A stretch of DNA of 64,000 bases from Nitzschia sp. pyKryTriq1 (GCA_956465555.1 OY101130.1:372001-436000); one strand, 5' to 3'; numbered from the stretch's first letter, positions 21,816 to 33,815 are shown. Notes: generated from the sequence alone by a model not told the origin. Numbers and translations are program-made.

Positions 21816-23022
21816 ATTTTAATAGCAATGGTTATCGGAAGAAGAATGAGGAGACGAATGGATGGATGAAACGTTTCGAGAGACGGAAAATATGCTGGTA
21901 CCGGTAGTTAATATTTATTTTTGTCGGCAAGAGACGCGACTCGCGACTCCGCAACAAGATTCAACGCAAATCTCGGCCAAGAAGCGTGAGGGGTACGAGG
22001 TCCCGGGCGGGTCCACCGTAATTCTCGTGTTTGAATACCCCCCCCCTATGTTGGTCTGAACGTCTCAAATGACGAGAATGATGCTCGCGACAACACCATC
22101 CAGGCTTGCACGACACCTGCATCTGTCACCACCATTGTTGCAATGACAAATGTACTTGCCTCGCGCTCAAAACTTTCAGGAGGCTGTTCTTTCGCCAAAA
22201 ACTTGCCAAAAACTCCCGCCAATCGGTAACCTTTCGGTGATATTCTCCAAAAAAGTTAACGAATTCGGTAATACTGTATGTACGTGTTTCACGTGGGTCG
22301 TCGTCACGAAGGATCGCATCTGTTGAAGAGGGACTTCGATCGGAGGAGTCCACCACCGAAAGAAGGACAGACGCTAGTGATTCGATCAAGGACGATTCGT
22401 TTGCAGGCTAACGTCGATGACTTTCATGGATCTTGGATCATGCAATGTCTATTGCGATCATTGAGGGACGAAGCTACAGATTGATCGTGAAGTTGATCTT
22501 GGAATCGAGATTGCGATCTTGAAAGAGAGAATGGATAGAGTAGAGTAAGCAATCTATTAGCTCACAATTCGAAATTGAGATATACAGACGTGTATTATCT
22601 TGAGTTGTGCCGCTGGAATTTTGATCACTCTCGTGTAGAACAGTTCTTGACTTCGTAGATTCAATTCTACAGTAAAGTCTGTCAGTCGTACGTACAAGTA
22701 TTTCGATTACTTTAACACGCATCATCATCATCATCCAATGATTTTACCAGATCAACCCCTGATAGAAATTCGATCAAAATGATAATAAAAGTTAAGATTA
22801 GTCGCTTAGGGGTAATGGGAGCGAGCGATGATGATTATGATACAGTACTGTAGATATTCTTCATCATACGAGAGCAGGTTCCCAGAATCATCGCATCTTT
22901 AACGTTTGAGCACCAATTCGTACTTTTAAAATAATGCTGCTGATAGGCGATGTTGGTAATTCTGTTTGTAGAAGAAGCTAATTCTTGAGACTGCTGCTTC
23001 TATATTCTAAGCGACGCAAAGC
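21816..23022. other. Divergent intergenic region, no gene seen
   Basis: A 1.2-kb spacer between SET member 1 (minus) and the UBL-like membrane protein (plus). It includes TACCGGTA at 21899-21906 and a short CAT run near 22720. Several short frames exist but show no protein-like features. Confidence 0.4.
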
Positions 23023-23970
23023 ATGAAGGCCCCGCACCATCAGCACGGCAGCGGCAAGTCTGCTTCGTCATCGAAAGTAACAAGCGGTGAAGACGACGAT
23101 CTTAGCGACTGGTTGGAGGCTTCGGACTGGGATAATCCACTCCATGTGGCAATTCTGTATAAAGATCATCGGAGGGTTGAATGTGGACATGCTGTGCAGT
23201 GGAATGCGCAGCGGTTGGTGGATTCCAAGCACTGTCCTGTGTGCCAGGGGAGCATATCTTTTATTTGCGACGGCGGAGGACGCGATGTTGGTCCGAGGAC
23301 AGCGGAGGATCCGCATGTATGCTTTAAATTTGGGAAACAAACCTATTCCTTATCACTGAAGAATGAGCCATCCTCCTCCTCTTATTCGACGGACTGGCTG
23401 TCGTCCTTTCTCAACAAGTGGTCGATCCGTTCCGCTAGTACAACAACAAATTCTTCGTCTACTAGTGGCGTGGTTCTCGCTCAAGATCGAATCCAAACCG
23501 CATTAAAGCTGGCGGATGGGTTCAAGATTCTACACAAGGGCAAAGTTCTATACCCATCAACACCATCAACAGCAACAGCTCCTCCGGGTAGCCACAAATC
23601 GCCTCGAGAAGTATCCGATCTGCTCGTGGAGCTTTCTGCTTCAGCTCAACAACAGCAACAGTCGTCGTCGTCTCCTTCCTTCTTGGTCGTCATGGGAACG
23701 TTACACGGTCGAGAATTACCGGCACGACCTGTAGAAAAGAAGGCCTACTCTCAGCAATGGACATGGCAGCAACTTTTACAGTTGCCCTTGGCGATTGTTT
23801 ATTGGACTATTCATTCGACATGGGTATTTGCCAAGGCATTTCTGTCTCCCTTTTTTTCATGGGCGTCTCTAGCGGGGGATGACGATACGAATCATCATCA
23901 TCATCATCGAGAAGGATCACACCCATCACATCCAGAGGATGATGATAATGATCATCGACATAGGGACTAG
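23023..23970 (+). CDS. Predicted membrane protein with RING-remnant and ubiquitin-like segments
   Basis: A 315-residue protein of unrecognised family. Residues 51-75 contain VECGHAVQWNAQRL...KHCPVCQG: C54-x-H56 and H70-C71-x2-C74 resemble the second half of a RING/U-box finger. From about residue 98 to 225 the pattern (FKFGKQTYSLSL ... RIQTALKLADGFKILHKGKVLYP ... SDLLVELSAS ... FLVVMGT) looks like a ubiquitin-like beta-grasp interrupted by Ser/Thr-rich insertions. Residues 246-281 are hydrophobic and aromatic, one or two membrane segments. The C-terminus is a His/Asp-rich tail that may bind metal. It lies inside the SET/polyamine cluster, convergent with the fusion gene downstream (102 bp between stops). 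A role in ubiquitin signalling at a membrane is inference only. Confidence 0.65.
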   Translation: MKAPHHQHGSGKSASSSKVTSGEDDDLSDWLEASDWDNPLHVAILYKDHRRVECGHAVQWNAQRLVDSKHCPVCQGSISFICDGGGRDVGPRTAEDPHVCFKFGKQTYSLSLKNEPSSSSYSTDWLSSFLNKWSIRSASTTTNSSSTSGVVLAQDRIQTALKLADGFKILHKGKVLYPSTPSTATAPPGSHKSPREVSDLLVELSASAQQQQQSSSSPSFLVVMGTLHGRELPARPVEKKAYSQQWTWQQLLQLPLAIVYWTIHSTWVFAKAFLSPFFSWASLAGDDDTNHHHHHREGSHPSHPEDDDNDHRHRD

Positions 23971-24071
23971 ACGGGAATCATTATTTGAGTGAATTAGAGG
24001 CTGCTATGTAGCTGGATATTTGCTATCCTACAGGAGCTATTTGCATTATCCTTGAGTGCGGTAACTCCTCA

Positions 24072-27000
24072 TCATTCGTCGTAGTCGTCTTCGTCCTCGT
24101 CACCATGGTGCTGTGCAAGCAATTGGGCTTTGGACGGAGACTCGGAGAGTCGTCGGAAAAAGTCTTCCAGTTCGGCGGGTGTTCGAAGATCACTTGCTGG
24201 ATTGATCGTTCGACCAGTCCCCCGAGGCATTGCATCTTGAAGCGTCACTTGGAGTTTGGCGCGCGCCTGCATTAGAAAGGAACGGGAGAACTCGGTGGTA
24301 AGGCTGTCGGTATCGGTACCGATCCGGTAGTAGCTGACATCGACGTGGGTGCGGCCGTCCCATGCCAACAGTACACTTCCCAAGGACGGATTCAAACACG
24401 CCACCAAACAGCCGTCTCCCAATCCTTGATAGATACTTTGATGAGGGCAGTCGAACTGGACTTGTTTCAAAGCATTTTCAAGAGCAGATGCCAAGCCATC
24501 AACCGAGAATTTAAAGAGAGGCTTTCCCTCCCTTGGCTCTAACTGGAAGACCACATGATGCGCCAGAGGCTGTTGCTTGAAGTATTGATCCAGACCCGGT
24601 TGGTTATCATAGTCAGATTGAAGGAATTTCTTGGGTTCCCACGGTTCTAGCCATGGGTATTTTCCACCACGTATTGTTTGGAGGGAAATGTCAATGAGCT
24701 TTTCTCGAGGAGGAAAGCGTTTTCGAAGACTGCTTTCAACTTTTTGGAACGCATAGGGTGCCTTATCGTCAGCGCAAGAGACCACACCAAATTCGACCAA
24801 TTGAGTCCCGGATTGAATCCTAATTTCTCCTCGACTAATAGGATCGTTCAGGTAGTGGCGGCGGTAGTTTTCCAAAAAGTACTTTCGCCAGGATTCTTCC
24901 TTTGGAACACTCGACCAAGCTAAAAACACATTTGTGGGGGCAACAAGCGAGGTTCGGTACCTGGTTTGACTCAAGATGCTGTCTACAATCTGAAGCAGTG
25001 GCATGGTTGCCGTTTGATCCACCAAGAGCAATTGTGTTTTTCCCTTCTTTCCGAGCTGTGCCTTTTTCCATTTGGAGGCAACAGCAATTTCACATTCGTA
25101 CATGGTGCTACTATCGTCCACGTCCAAATCAGAGCAAGTAAAGAGTCGAATGACGTTGCTCACTGTTTCTGACTTCTCCAATAAATCCGCGGCCAAACAC
25201 GTCTCGGCCTCCGTTCCACACAGCGCCACTGCTACATTGTCTTTGGTCTTGACAACATGTACCAGGCTTTCTTCAACAGCGGCCACAATGAGCTCGTTCG
25301 CAGAAGGCAACGCAACCCCACTCGGAGGGTCGTCCGAAAATGACTTTTCCTCGCAGTCTCGCGCCTGAACAATTTGAGGACCGATCAAGTTGCGATCCTC
25401 GTTCCAAGTGGAAGATCCAAACATGCCACCAACGACCACTCGAAAGTTGGAAACCAGTGGGCTTTGCATCGCTTCTGTCAATGAGGTTCTCAACGAATGA
25501 AGTTTGCCAAAGCGACCCCACAACTTGATTTCCATACTGCAGTACTTTTTCGAGGGCCATAATCGGGCCATAATGTATCCCTCCTTCATGACCAGCAAGA
25601 TCATGCTGTCCGATACCAAGACGGGAGATGTCGCCAACTCAAATCCTTGCTTGGCAATTGTATCTTCTAGGACCTGGACCAACGTCTCATCGAGTGGAAT
25701 TGGGATTTGTTCGACATCCACAATTTCCATGATTCCGGCGCTCTTGGATTGTTCTTCCGCCGGAATGGCACATTCGGGAGGAGCGTCACATTTTCCTTGC
25801 GCCCGTGCATCATTGGTTCGATAGTCGTGCAAGAAATTCAACCGATTGTCGGGGGAAACTAACGGTTCGTAGAGTAAGGTAGGAATTCCGTGGTCCTTGA
25901 CGGGAGAATGTAGAAAATCGACCTTGTTGCTTCCCATGGTCAAGACTTGATCACAAATTATGGGACATTCATAGACGATATGCATCGAGTGGTCAAAGAC
26001 TTGGCTGACGGGCTCCAGATACTGTTCATTTTTGACCAAGACACCTTCTGGTTTGAGAAGAAGCGCCAGAGCATCAAAGACATCCAGTTCAGCAGTAACT
26101 GACAAGGACATGACCGTCTCGGACAAATCCACCAAGACCAAATCAAAGCTTTGCCAGTAGTCCTTGGACAAGAGAAGTAAACTCTTGGTAGCATCCCCAA
26201 ACCACCATTCCACCCGCGGATCATCAAAATGAGGTTGAGTGTGAAAGTACTTGAAGGACTTGCGTGTGACCAGTTGATCGAGTTCCAAACCCACGACGAG
26301 TTCCAATTCGGGATACTTGAGCACTTCATGCAAGAGCATGGAATCACCTCCTCCGATGAAAATGACACGCTTGACGGAGTCTAAATAGCGTGCCGCAGCA
26401 TGGACCGAATACTCGTGATACTGAGGACGGTAGATACTTGCAATTTGAACAATGTGGTCCAGCTCCAGAACGACATCCTTCGATTTGGGTTCAATAGTGA
26501 ATTGCATTTGTTGGTAGGGGGTGGGGACGAATTCCACTTCTCGATGGTGTGGAAAATCCATGGCTTCATCATTGTCACATGTCTCGTCTCTATAATCCAA
26601 ATCATCGTATTCCCATTCGAGAGGATGGTAGTGGGGTGCATCGACTAGAAGTTCGGATGCCTCCCATTCTAACAACGAGTGGTTAGACGCTGCGGATAAT
26701 GACGTGGCTACACCAGGAGCCGACGCTTCTAGTGCCTTGATGGCCATGGTCATGGCACGAACATTCGCTTGTTGAAATTCCCATGCTGTCTCCCATTCCG
26801 CTGGAGGAATGGCCGATTTTCCCGGAGGATTTCCCTTTCGATATTCAATGTTACGTAGTTTCCTCAACCTTCGAATTTGTCGCTTCAGCCACACAATCAT
26901 ATCCCCATGTTCCTCTGGCTTGTCCGGTGTCCATTCAATCTCCCATGTCAATCCAAAACGTCCTGTCGTTTCATTCCGATCGACTTCGAATTGAATTTCC

Positions 27001-28220
27001 AGTTCTCGATAATGCCAGCGTTGTGGGTATGGCTCGATAAATCCATAGTCTCGTAACATTTCTGAATGCATACCCAACCAATAAAAATGAAGGCACAAAA
27101 CAGGTACGAACATACATAATATCATAGTGAGCAACGATGCGGATGGATGGATCGCAACACGCAGCACTCATTCCAGCCGCACACCGCACACTATACTAAA
27201 AACGCATTCGCCAGCAGTACCGCAGTATTACTCACCTGCTGTCCCATACGCCTGAGCTCGACTTTCACATTCCGCACACAAGTTTTGACTGATATAAATC
27301 GTTTCTCCCACCGCAATATCTCTCGTAGCTTTCACCGTCACTTGACGCGAGTGCTCCTCCGTCGTCACATCGGCATTGGTCCATCGTAGTGCACCGTTGC
27401 GGTGCGCGTACATTCCCGATACGACCGGCACCAAGATTCCATCTTCGGCCCACTGGACGACCAACAAGGCCGCCATACTATCTTTGGGGTCGCCTTGACA
27501 AATTTCCAACCAATCCAAGGCAATCCATTCGGTAGGTTCAATGGGTGGAATCATGGCATTGTGATCAAACCGTCGTCGTTTTTTGTTCCTGTTCTTCTTT
27601 GGCGGTCCCGGTGATGCGATTCCCACAATTTGTTGCAGTAGATGTTGCCCTTGGGGACTCCAGGCACTCGGTAAATGATTCATGGGAGGTCGCTCGATAG
27701 CATCTTGTAAATACTGTACGAAGGGAGCGTAGGAAGAAGCCTCCGCGCCCAGCTCCAACTCGTGAGCCAATGCTTGGACCATGGCACAAGGCATCGGACC
27801 ATTGGGATTATTGGGAGCACCGCTACTAGTGCTGCTATCACTGTTACTGGCAGTGATGATGAGCGACCAGGGAACGCGCAGCAATGTTTCTCCCTTGGCA
27901 ATAGGTTGGGTGGCCACCATACCGTAGGTAGCACTGCTGCTGTCGCCGCGGTTTCGGTCGCCGTCATTCTTTTCGTTGTTGTCGAGCATAAGTAATAATC
28001 GATATTCCTGCGACGGATTCACATAGCCTCCTTCTTCTCTTTGGATCCACTCGAATATCCCAAAATCATTCGTGGCCGCCTTATCATTGACCGTGGATGA
28101 CGTTGTCGTCGTTGTCGGCTTCGTCGTCTCATCGGATGAAGCAGCATAGCAATAATAACTGGATGGAGAAACCAGCTGCAGCACCAGCAACTGCAGTACG
28201 AAACCACAAGAGCAGATCAT
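24072..28220 (-). CDS. SET-aminopropyltransferase-AdoMetDC fusion A (LCPA-type), catalytic sites altered
   Basis: Two exons, 28220-27236 and 27061-24072 (174-nt intron, GTGAGT...TTCAG, phase 1); 1324 residues. Signal peptide (MICSCGFVLQLLVLQLVS), SET domain about 60-330, post-SET block (RDYGFIEPYPQRW), helical linker, aminopropyltransferase-like Rossmann domain about 520-710 (G565-G-G-D-S, then FDLVLVDLSE), and a bacterial-type AdoMetDC (SpeD) domain about 765-900. Further C-terminal domains end in an acidic tail. Key residues are lost: SET has A272-H instead of N-H and Q312 where catalytic Tyr is expected. The pyruvoyl Ser, catalytic His and Cys of SpeD align to G823, R828 and W843. In the APT, the D-S-S-D-P motif is D-L-S-E-T. 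Such diatom fusions are proposed to methylate or transfer long-chain polyamines in silica formation. The start is the ATG of the signal peptide; the frame stays open further upstream. Confidence 0.9.
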
Positions 28221-29672
28221 TGCATAAAATAAAGAGATGAATACTCGTAATGATATGAGAGGGCGGGGTGCTGCGGACGCACGGAGGATAGCAATGCGAT
28301 GCTGCTGTATCTGTGGTGATGCAGAGATGATAATAGCATAATAGTCTCTACTTGAAGAGATTGGAAGTGGTGAGGACTCGAACGAGTCATCTGGTCCCAA
28401 AATGGTCATTTCTGCCATCCGTTGGAAATGACCAAAACAGAAGATCAACGAAAAGGAGCAGTGACGATGGCACACAAATCTTTCGACCATCGAGATCGAG
28501 ATATTACATTAGTTGAAAAGCTTGCTCTACGAGTAAGCCCATAGAAATTTTAAGTTAAGCTCTCCGCCCTTGCATCCAGCGCCTTCGAAAAATGGCCTCG
28601 TCCCCTACCAACCCTGGGAGGGATGACGGTTTTCATGTGCATCCCCCTCGAGAAATCCAAACTTCGCCAAGTAAGCCAATAGAAATTTTAAGGCCACCCA
28701 CCCACCCGGGCGATCTCTCAGGTCGCTTGGGTCAACCGCGCTCCGGTAACACAGAGCCACGGTCACGCCCAATCAATACTAACAACTTTCTTACACACTA
28801 CAACTGACACACCCTAGCGAAGGGCAGGCGTAAGGGGTTCGAGAACTAGAAACTCCAAAAGGGATTCGGAGCCTCGCGTCATCTCTACTATGTAGCTGAG
28901 ATGAGAAAGCGAGAGCGTTGTTGATTGTGCTTTGGCGGGTTTTGTGTGTTTTGTCGCGCAGAACATTACAATTCATTATGATGTTTTGCACGTGCCATTG
29001 TGTCGATGGAAACGACCAAACGACATCTGCGATTTTAATCACCATTCAAAATTTCAGAGCACATTTCGTGCGAACAGAATTTTTCGTCTGTCTGTCTGTC
29101 TGTACATACGGATAGCACCCAGCCAAATAAAAGAAGACAATATTCCATGGCGATCAGACGTCATTCGCACCCCCAGCGGTACTGGTACCGCTGTTACGTT
29201 GTTGGTGGTGTGATCGGTTGTATCCTTCCTTTCCATCATCGTCAGTCGGTAGTGGCAAAATTCAGCAATTGTAGAAATTGGTCGTAAAGGTCATATGAGT
29301 CGTGACAAGTCATGGTAGTCGGATTTTGTGGTCATATCAGTCGTCCAGATCCCCCACCCGAATTTTGAGTCCACTTGCGTGCGCTCGCCCGCCCAACCGC
29401 GCGCCGACGCGTCTCTGCCGCCGACGCGTGTCTATGCCACCGACACCCCAAAGAGCCAACGACCGCCATGGCATTGTTCTAATACTATCGTCCAGAATGC
29501 GAATGAATGAATGAATGAATGACGAAGGAGAATCACAATCCTCACCACCGACCATCAGCCTTCCAAGAATTGAAGTATAATATCAGTACTCCCACTCTTT
29601 ATTTTTGCAAAGAGGAGAGGACACGACACTCGAACTACCGGTACATCATCATTGCATCATTGCATCAACAGG
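28221..29672. other. Shared divergent upstream region of the two giant fusion genes
   Basis: A 1.45-kb head-to-head spacer that must hold both promoters. It contains a 14-bp palindrome at about 28371-28384 (GACTCGAACGAGTC), a pair of direct ~24-bp repeats around AAGCCCATAGAAATTTTAAG at about 28530 and 28673, an AATG run at about 29503-29521, and TACCGGTA at 29636-29643, 30 bp upstream of the fusion B start. An open frame at 28592-28807 (Pro/Arg-rich, 71 residues) was not called. It could be a degraded mobile-element piece. Confidence 0.45.
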
Positions 29673-30759
29673 ATGGGAAACAAGTCTCTGCTTTCGGTCC
29701 TCCTCTTGCTGATTTCACTACACGCACTTTTCGATGTGACCCACGGAAAGACGAAAGAGGATAAGAAAGGTTCTTCATCTTCTTTGGATCACGGAATTTT
29801 CGATTGGGTCCGCAGTGCGCCAGGTGGCATTTACAATCCGGCTCAAGAATTCCGCAAGGATGCAGTGACGGGCGTGACGGGAGTCTTTGCCAAGCAAGAC
29901 ATTCCCAAGGGTACCGTGTTGGTGTCCGTGCCGTGGAGTCATGTGATTCCCAGCGACGATCCGACCGAAGAGGGACAGCTGTGTTGTGGTCTGGTGGAGC
30001 GATTGAAACGAGAGTGGAAATTGGGCTCGAAGTCGCAGTTTGCTCCGTACATTGAATACTTGAAAACGACCACTCCGCACTCCTCCACAGCTCTTCCGTC
30101 CACGTGGAGTAAAGAAGGAAAAGCCTTGTTGCAAGCCATTCTAGGGGAAGATGTGCGCCCCGTCCCCACCCCGAGCACTCCTAGTAAAACTACCATGATA
30201 CCACCCGAAGGTGCCTTCAAGTGGTTGACGAATGAATGGTATCCCATGTGTGGGGGAAATGCCAAGGACAAGGCAGGGATTCAAGCAGCATTGGTGGTCA
30301 TTCAACGAAGTGATGACCATATTCTCATTCCAGGTGCGTACAAACAAACATAGCGTGTTTGTGATGTTGTCGTTGTCGTTGTCGTTGTCGTATTGACATT
30401 GTGTTTATTCTGTTGTGTTTTTTCACTACTCACCCTCATTATTATTCTTGCTTGTTGTGCCCATATTGTTTACGGTAGGATATGACATGTACAATCACCG
30501 GAATGGAAAACAATGGTTGAATACACGAACGACTGTGAACGAGGGAAAGAATCATATCACGGTCGCTACTCGGGATATCCGAGCAGGAGAACAAATTTTC
30601 ATTACCTACAACATGTGCCGAGGATGTGTCGGTCGACGACATGGATATGGTACTGGAGGTGCGTGCTGTGCCGTTCGCATATGTGCTATCGATTGGAGAA
30701 AGCTGAACCACAAGGCGCTCACTCTTTTTCGCTCTCACTGACTCGCCTTTTGCTCATGG

Positions 30760-30790
<31 letters not shown>

Positions 30791-33700
30791 AACAGAAATT
30801 TTGAGAGACTATGGATTTGTGGAAATGCTGCCCCAACGCTTTCATTACCAGACCGAAAATGATTTGGTAGTCCAATTTGATATTGACGAGGTGGAGCAGG
30901 ACGAAGACGGTACCAAACGTTTGGAATTGACTTGGGACGACGAGTTGGGTCCTCCTCCTATGCTAAAACACAGCCAAAGTATGATCTTGCCCCTTTTGGG
31001 ATTCTTTCGTCGGCAGATTCGACGGCTACGAAAAATCCGCAACCTGCAGTATCGATCCACCAAGCCGGGGAAAATACCGCAAAAGGAATGGGACATGTGT
31101 TGGGAATTCCAATTGGCCAATATTCGAGCCATGACATTGGCGATCCAGTCGTTGGAAAAGGAACTGGAATTGGAACTCACTGTGAATGTGACAGACGATC
31201 TTGGAACCCATCATCTACCCCACTATGATAGTCTGGGAGCGGAGCCCGACGACTTGTCCTACGCCGATGAAACCTGCGACAACGAATACGCGTTGGCTCA
31301 TGTGGGTCACAGGATTGTGGACTCGGACGAGACTCATTATCAAGAATTGACCTTTCAGATCCATCCGGAAACCAAAAATGTCGTGATGGAATTGGATTCC
31401 ATTACTCAAATCGCCAGTGTCTATCGTCCTCAATATCACGAGTATTCGGTCCATGCTGCCGCGCGCTATTTAGATTCCGTCAAGCGTGTCATTTTCATTG
31501 GAGGAGGAGATTCCATGCTCTTGCATGAAGTGCTCAAGTATCCCGAGTTGGAATTGGTGGTAGGATTGGAACTCGATCAAACAGTGACGCGAAAGTCCTT
31601 CAAGTACTTTCTAACTCAGCCTCATTTTGATGATCCTCGAGTCGAATGGTGGTTTGGAGACGCTACCAAGAGCTTACTTCTTTTGCCAAAGGACTACTGG
31701 CAGAGTTTTGACTTGGTCTTGGTGGATTTGTCCGAGACGGTCATGTCCTTTTCGGTGACAGACGAACTGGACGTCTTTGATGCTCTGGCATTACTTCTCA
31801 AACCCGAAGGTATCTTGGTCAAGAACGAACTCTACATGGAAGTCATCAGTCAAACGTTTGATCACAGTGTGCAAATTTGTTATCAAAGCCCTGTCATTTG
31901 CGACCAAGTCATGACCATGGGAAGTAACAAGGTGGACTTTATGCATTCTCCTGTCAAGGACCACGGAGTGGAAACCTTGCTCTACACGCCGCTCGTGACA
32001 AGCGAGAACCGATATGATTTTTTGCATGACTATCGCCAAAATGATGCTCGAGCTCAAGGCAAGTGCAATCTGGAGAAGACGCCTTCGTCGTCCGAGTTGA
32101 AAGAGCAAACCAAGAGCGCGGGTATCATGGAGATTGTAGACGCAGAAGAAATTTCCGTTCCTTTGGATGAGGGCTTGGTTGCAGTATTGGAACAAGCCGC
32201 TCAGCAAGAAGGCTTTCATTTGAGTGGCAAATCAGTGTACGACAAGAACATCCTCATGATTCTCATGGAGGAAGGCTACATCTTGGCACGGTTGTTTTCC
32301 GACAAAAAGTACTGCAGTATGGATATCAATGTATGGGGAAGCTTTCACAAACTCAAGTCACTGACCGCGTCCTTGACCAAAGCACTGGGTAGCAAAGTCG
32401 TTTCCAACTACCGTGTAGTCGTTGGAGGAATGTACGGCTCGTCCACTTGGAGCCAGGACCGTGATTTGATTGGACCTCAAATGGCACAAGCCCGAGATTG
32501 CTCTGAACGACAACCCAAGGGCGCCGACGCAAAAGACGTTACAGTCGAACAAGCTCTCGTCAAGGTCTCCCTTGAAACAAGCATTTCGACTCTGGTGAGT
32601 CGCTCCGATGCTCTCGCCGTGGTCATTTGTGGTAGCAAAGAAGACGACTGTCTGGCACAGGAGGTGTTTAGCAAGTCGACCAAGATTGCAACGATCGTCC
32701 AACTGGTAGCATGCCCCGAAATCACGTCCGCCGAACCTGAGACTCTCTACGACTGTGAAATTGCATTTCTTGCCGAGTGGAAGAAGGCCCTTGGCGGTCG
32801 CAGGGCAGATATCCTCGCTCTGGATGCCACTGTTCCGAAAGAAATGTTGCAGATTGTCAATAGTATTCTCCACGATGACGTCTTTCGAAAGGCTGTCATT
32901 TCTCCGACGAATCTCGTTCTGACATGGTCGGTCCAGCCCGCCCAAGAGCCCTGGCGGGAGCAGTTTTTGGATCGCTATCGCAAGCAACACAAGAAGGATC
33001 CTATCAGTCGAGCGGGATACAGGATCCTGTCTGGGAGCGTGGAAATGGAGTTGGGTGTTGTATCGGCTGGCGACGCCTCCGTCGCCTACCACTTGGACCA
33101 AGTGGAGACCAGTTTGCAGAAGCAGTTCCCCGACGCCACTATCGAGCTTCATATCATTCACGGCGGGAAGTATGCCTATTTGGACCCATGGGATCCCCAA
33201 GAATTCCTTCAGTCCGACTACGACGACGCACCCGCCCTGGCCCAATACTTTGGGCAACAGCCAATCGCCCAGCATTCGATTTACCAATTGGAACCGATCG
33301 AGGATGCTGAGTATGAATTTGATTCCGAAAGTTTGAACAAGTCGTTCCAAGAAGCTTTGAAACATGTAGAGTTTGAATGCCCGACCAAGTTTTCGGTCAA
33401 CAATGTTGGAAAGGGTTGCGTCGTGGTCTGTCTCAACCCCGAGTTTGGCTCGGTCGTTTTGACATGGGATGGTCGCCAACATGTTGACATTAGCTATTAT
33501 CTGTTGGATGATGATTTTACCGAGTTGCAGCGATTCATCATGTATTTCAGATACACTACCGAGTTTCAGCTGGATGTTGCGCTCCGCGACGACATGCCTC
33601 GGGGTATAGGACGTGTCGTGAATTTCAAAGACGACACGATGCTGAAAGAGGAGCGTGACGTCTTTTTTGCAAATCTGTTCCTGGATGAAGACGAACTAGC

Positions 33701-33815
33701 GGAAGAGATGTATTATGCGCGTGCTTTGGGTCCCACCCAGGAAGTGAAAGAAGGCTCTTGTTCGGTTCCTGGGGCCGACCAATCAACTTGCTGGCCTGAT
33801 CCACCACCATTGTAG
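29673..33815 (+). CDS. SET-aminopropyltransferase-AdoMetDC fusion B (LCPA-type), SET site intact
   Basis: Three exons: 29673-30333, 30479-30658 and 30796-33815 (introns 145 and 137 nt, both phase 1); 1286 residues. Signal peptide (MGNKSLLSVLLLLISLHALF). SET domain about 36-280, with N226-H227 and Y264 in place, so methyl transfer is plausible. Post-SET RDYGFVEMLPQRF, helical linker to about 470, aminopropyltransferase-like domain about 475-660 (G516-G-G-D-S; D591-L-S-E), then a SpeD-like domain about 715-860. In this last domain the catalytic Ser, His and Cys positions hold G774, R779 and W794, so it should not self-cleave or decarboxylate AdoMet. A conserved region of unknown fold follows, and a second SpeD-like segment near 1125-1200. 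Divergent paralogue of fusion A. Expected to enter the secretory path; a role in methylating or transferring silica-associated polyamines is inferred from published work on this family. Confidence 0.92.
30760..30792. repeat. (CT)n(CA)n microsatellite in intron 2 of fusion B
   Basis: A CT run of eight or more units passes into a CA run just upstream of the exon 3 acceptor (AAACAG). The pyrimidine part could serve as the polypyrimidine tract; length changes here might affect splicing. Confidence 0.85.

Noticed and set aside
28371-28430. tRNA-like string (GTTCGA on the minus strand within GACTCGTTCGAGTC)
   Set aside because: The surrounding bases do not form acceptor, D or anticodon stems; it is only a short palindrome.
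28592-28807. 71-codon Pro/Arg-rich plus-strand frame between the fusion genes
   Set aside because: Has an ATG and a stop but no recognisable domain. Direct repeats nearby suggest mobile-element debris, yet there is not enough to name it.
32358-33482. Long open frame (374 codons) on the minus strand inside fusion B
   Set aside because: Fully antisense to well-conserved coding sequence of fusion B; no domain features. A frame shadow produced by codon bias.
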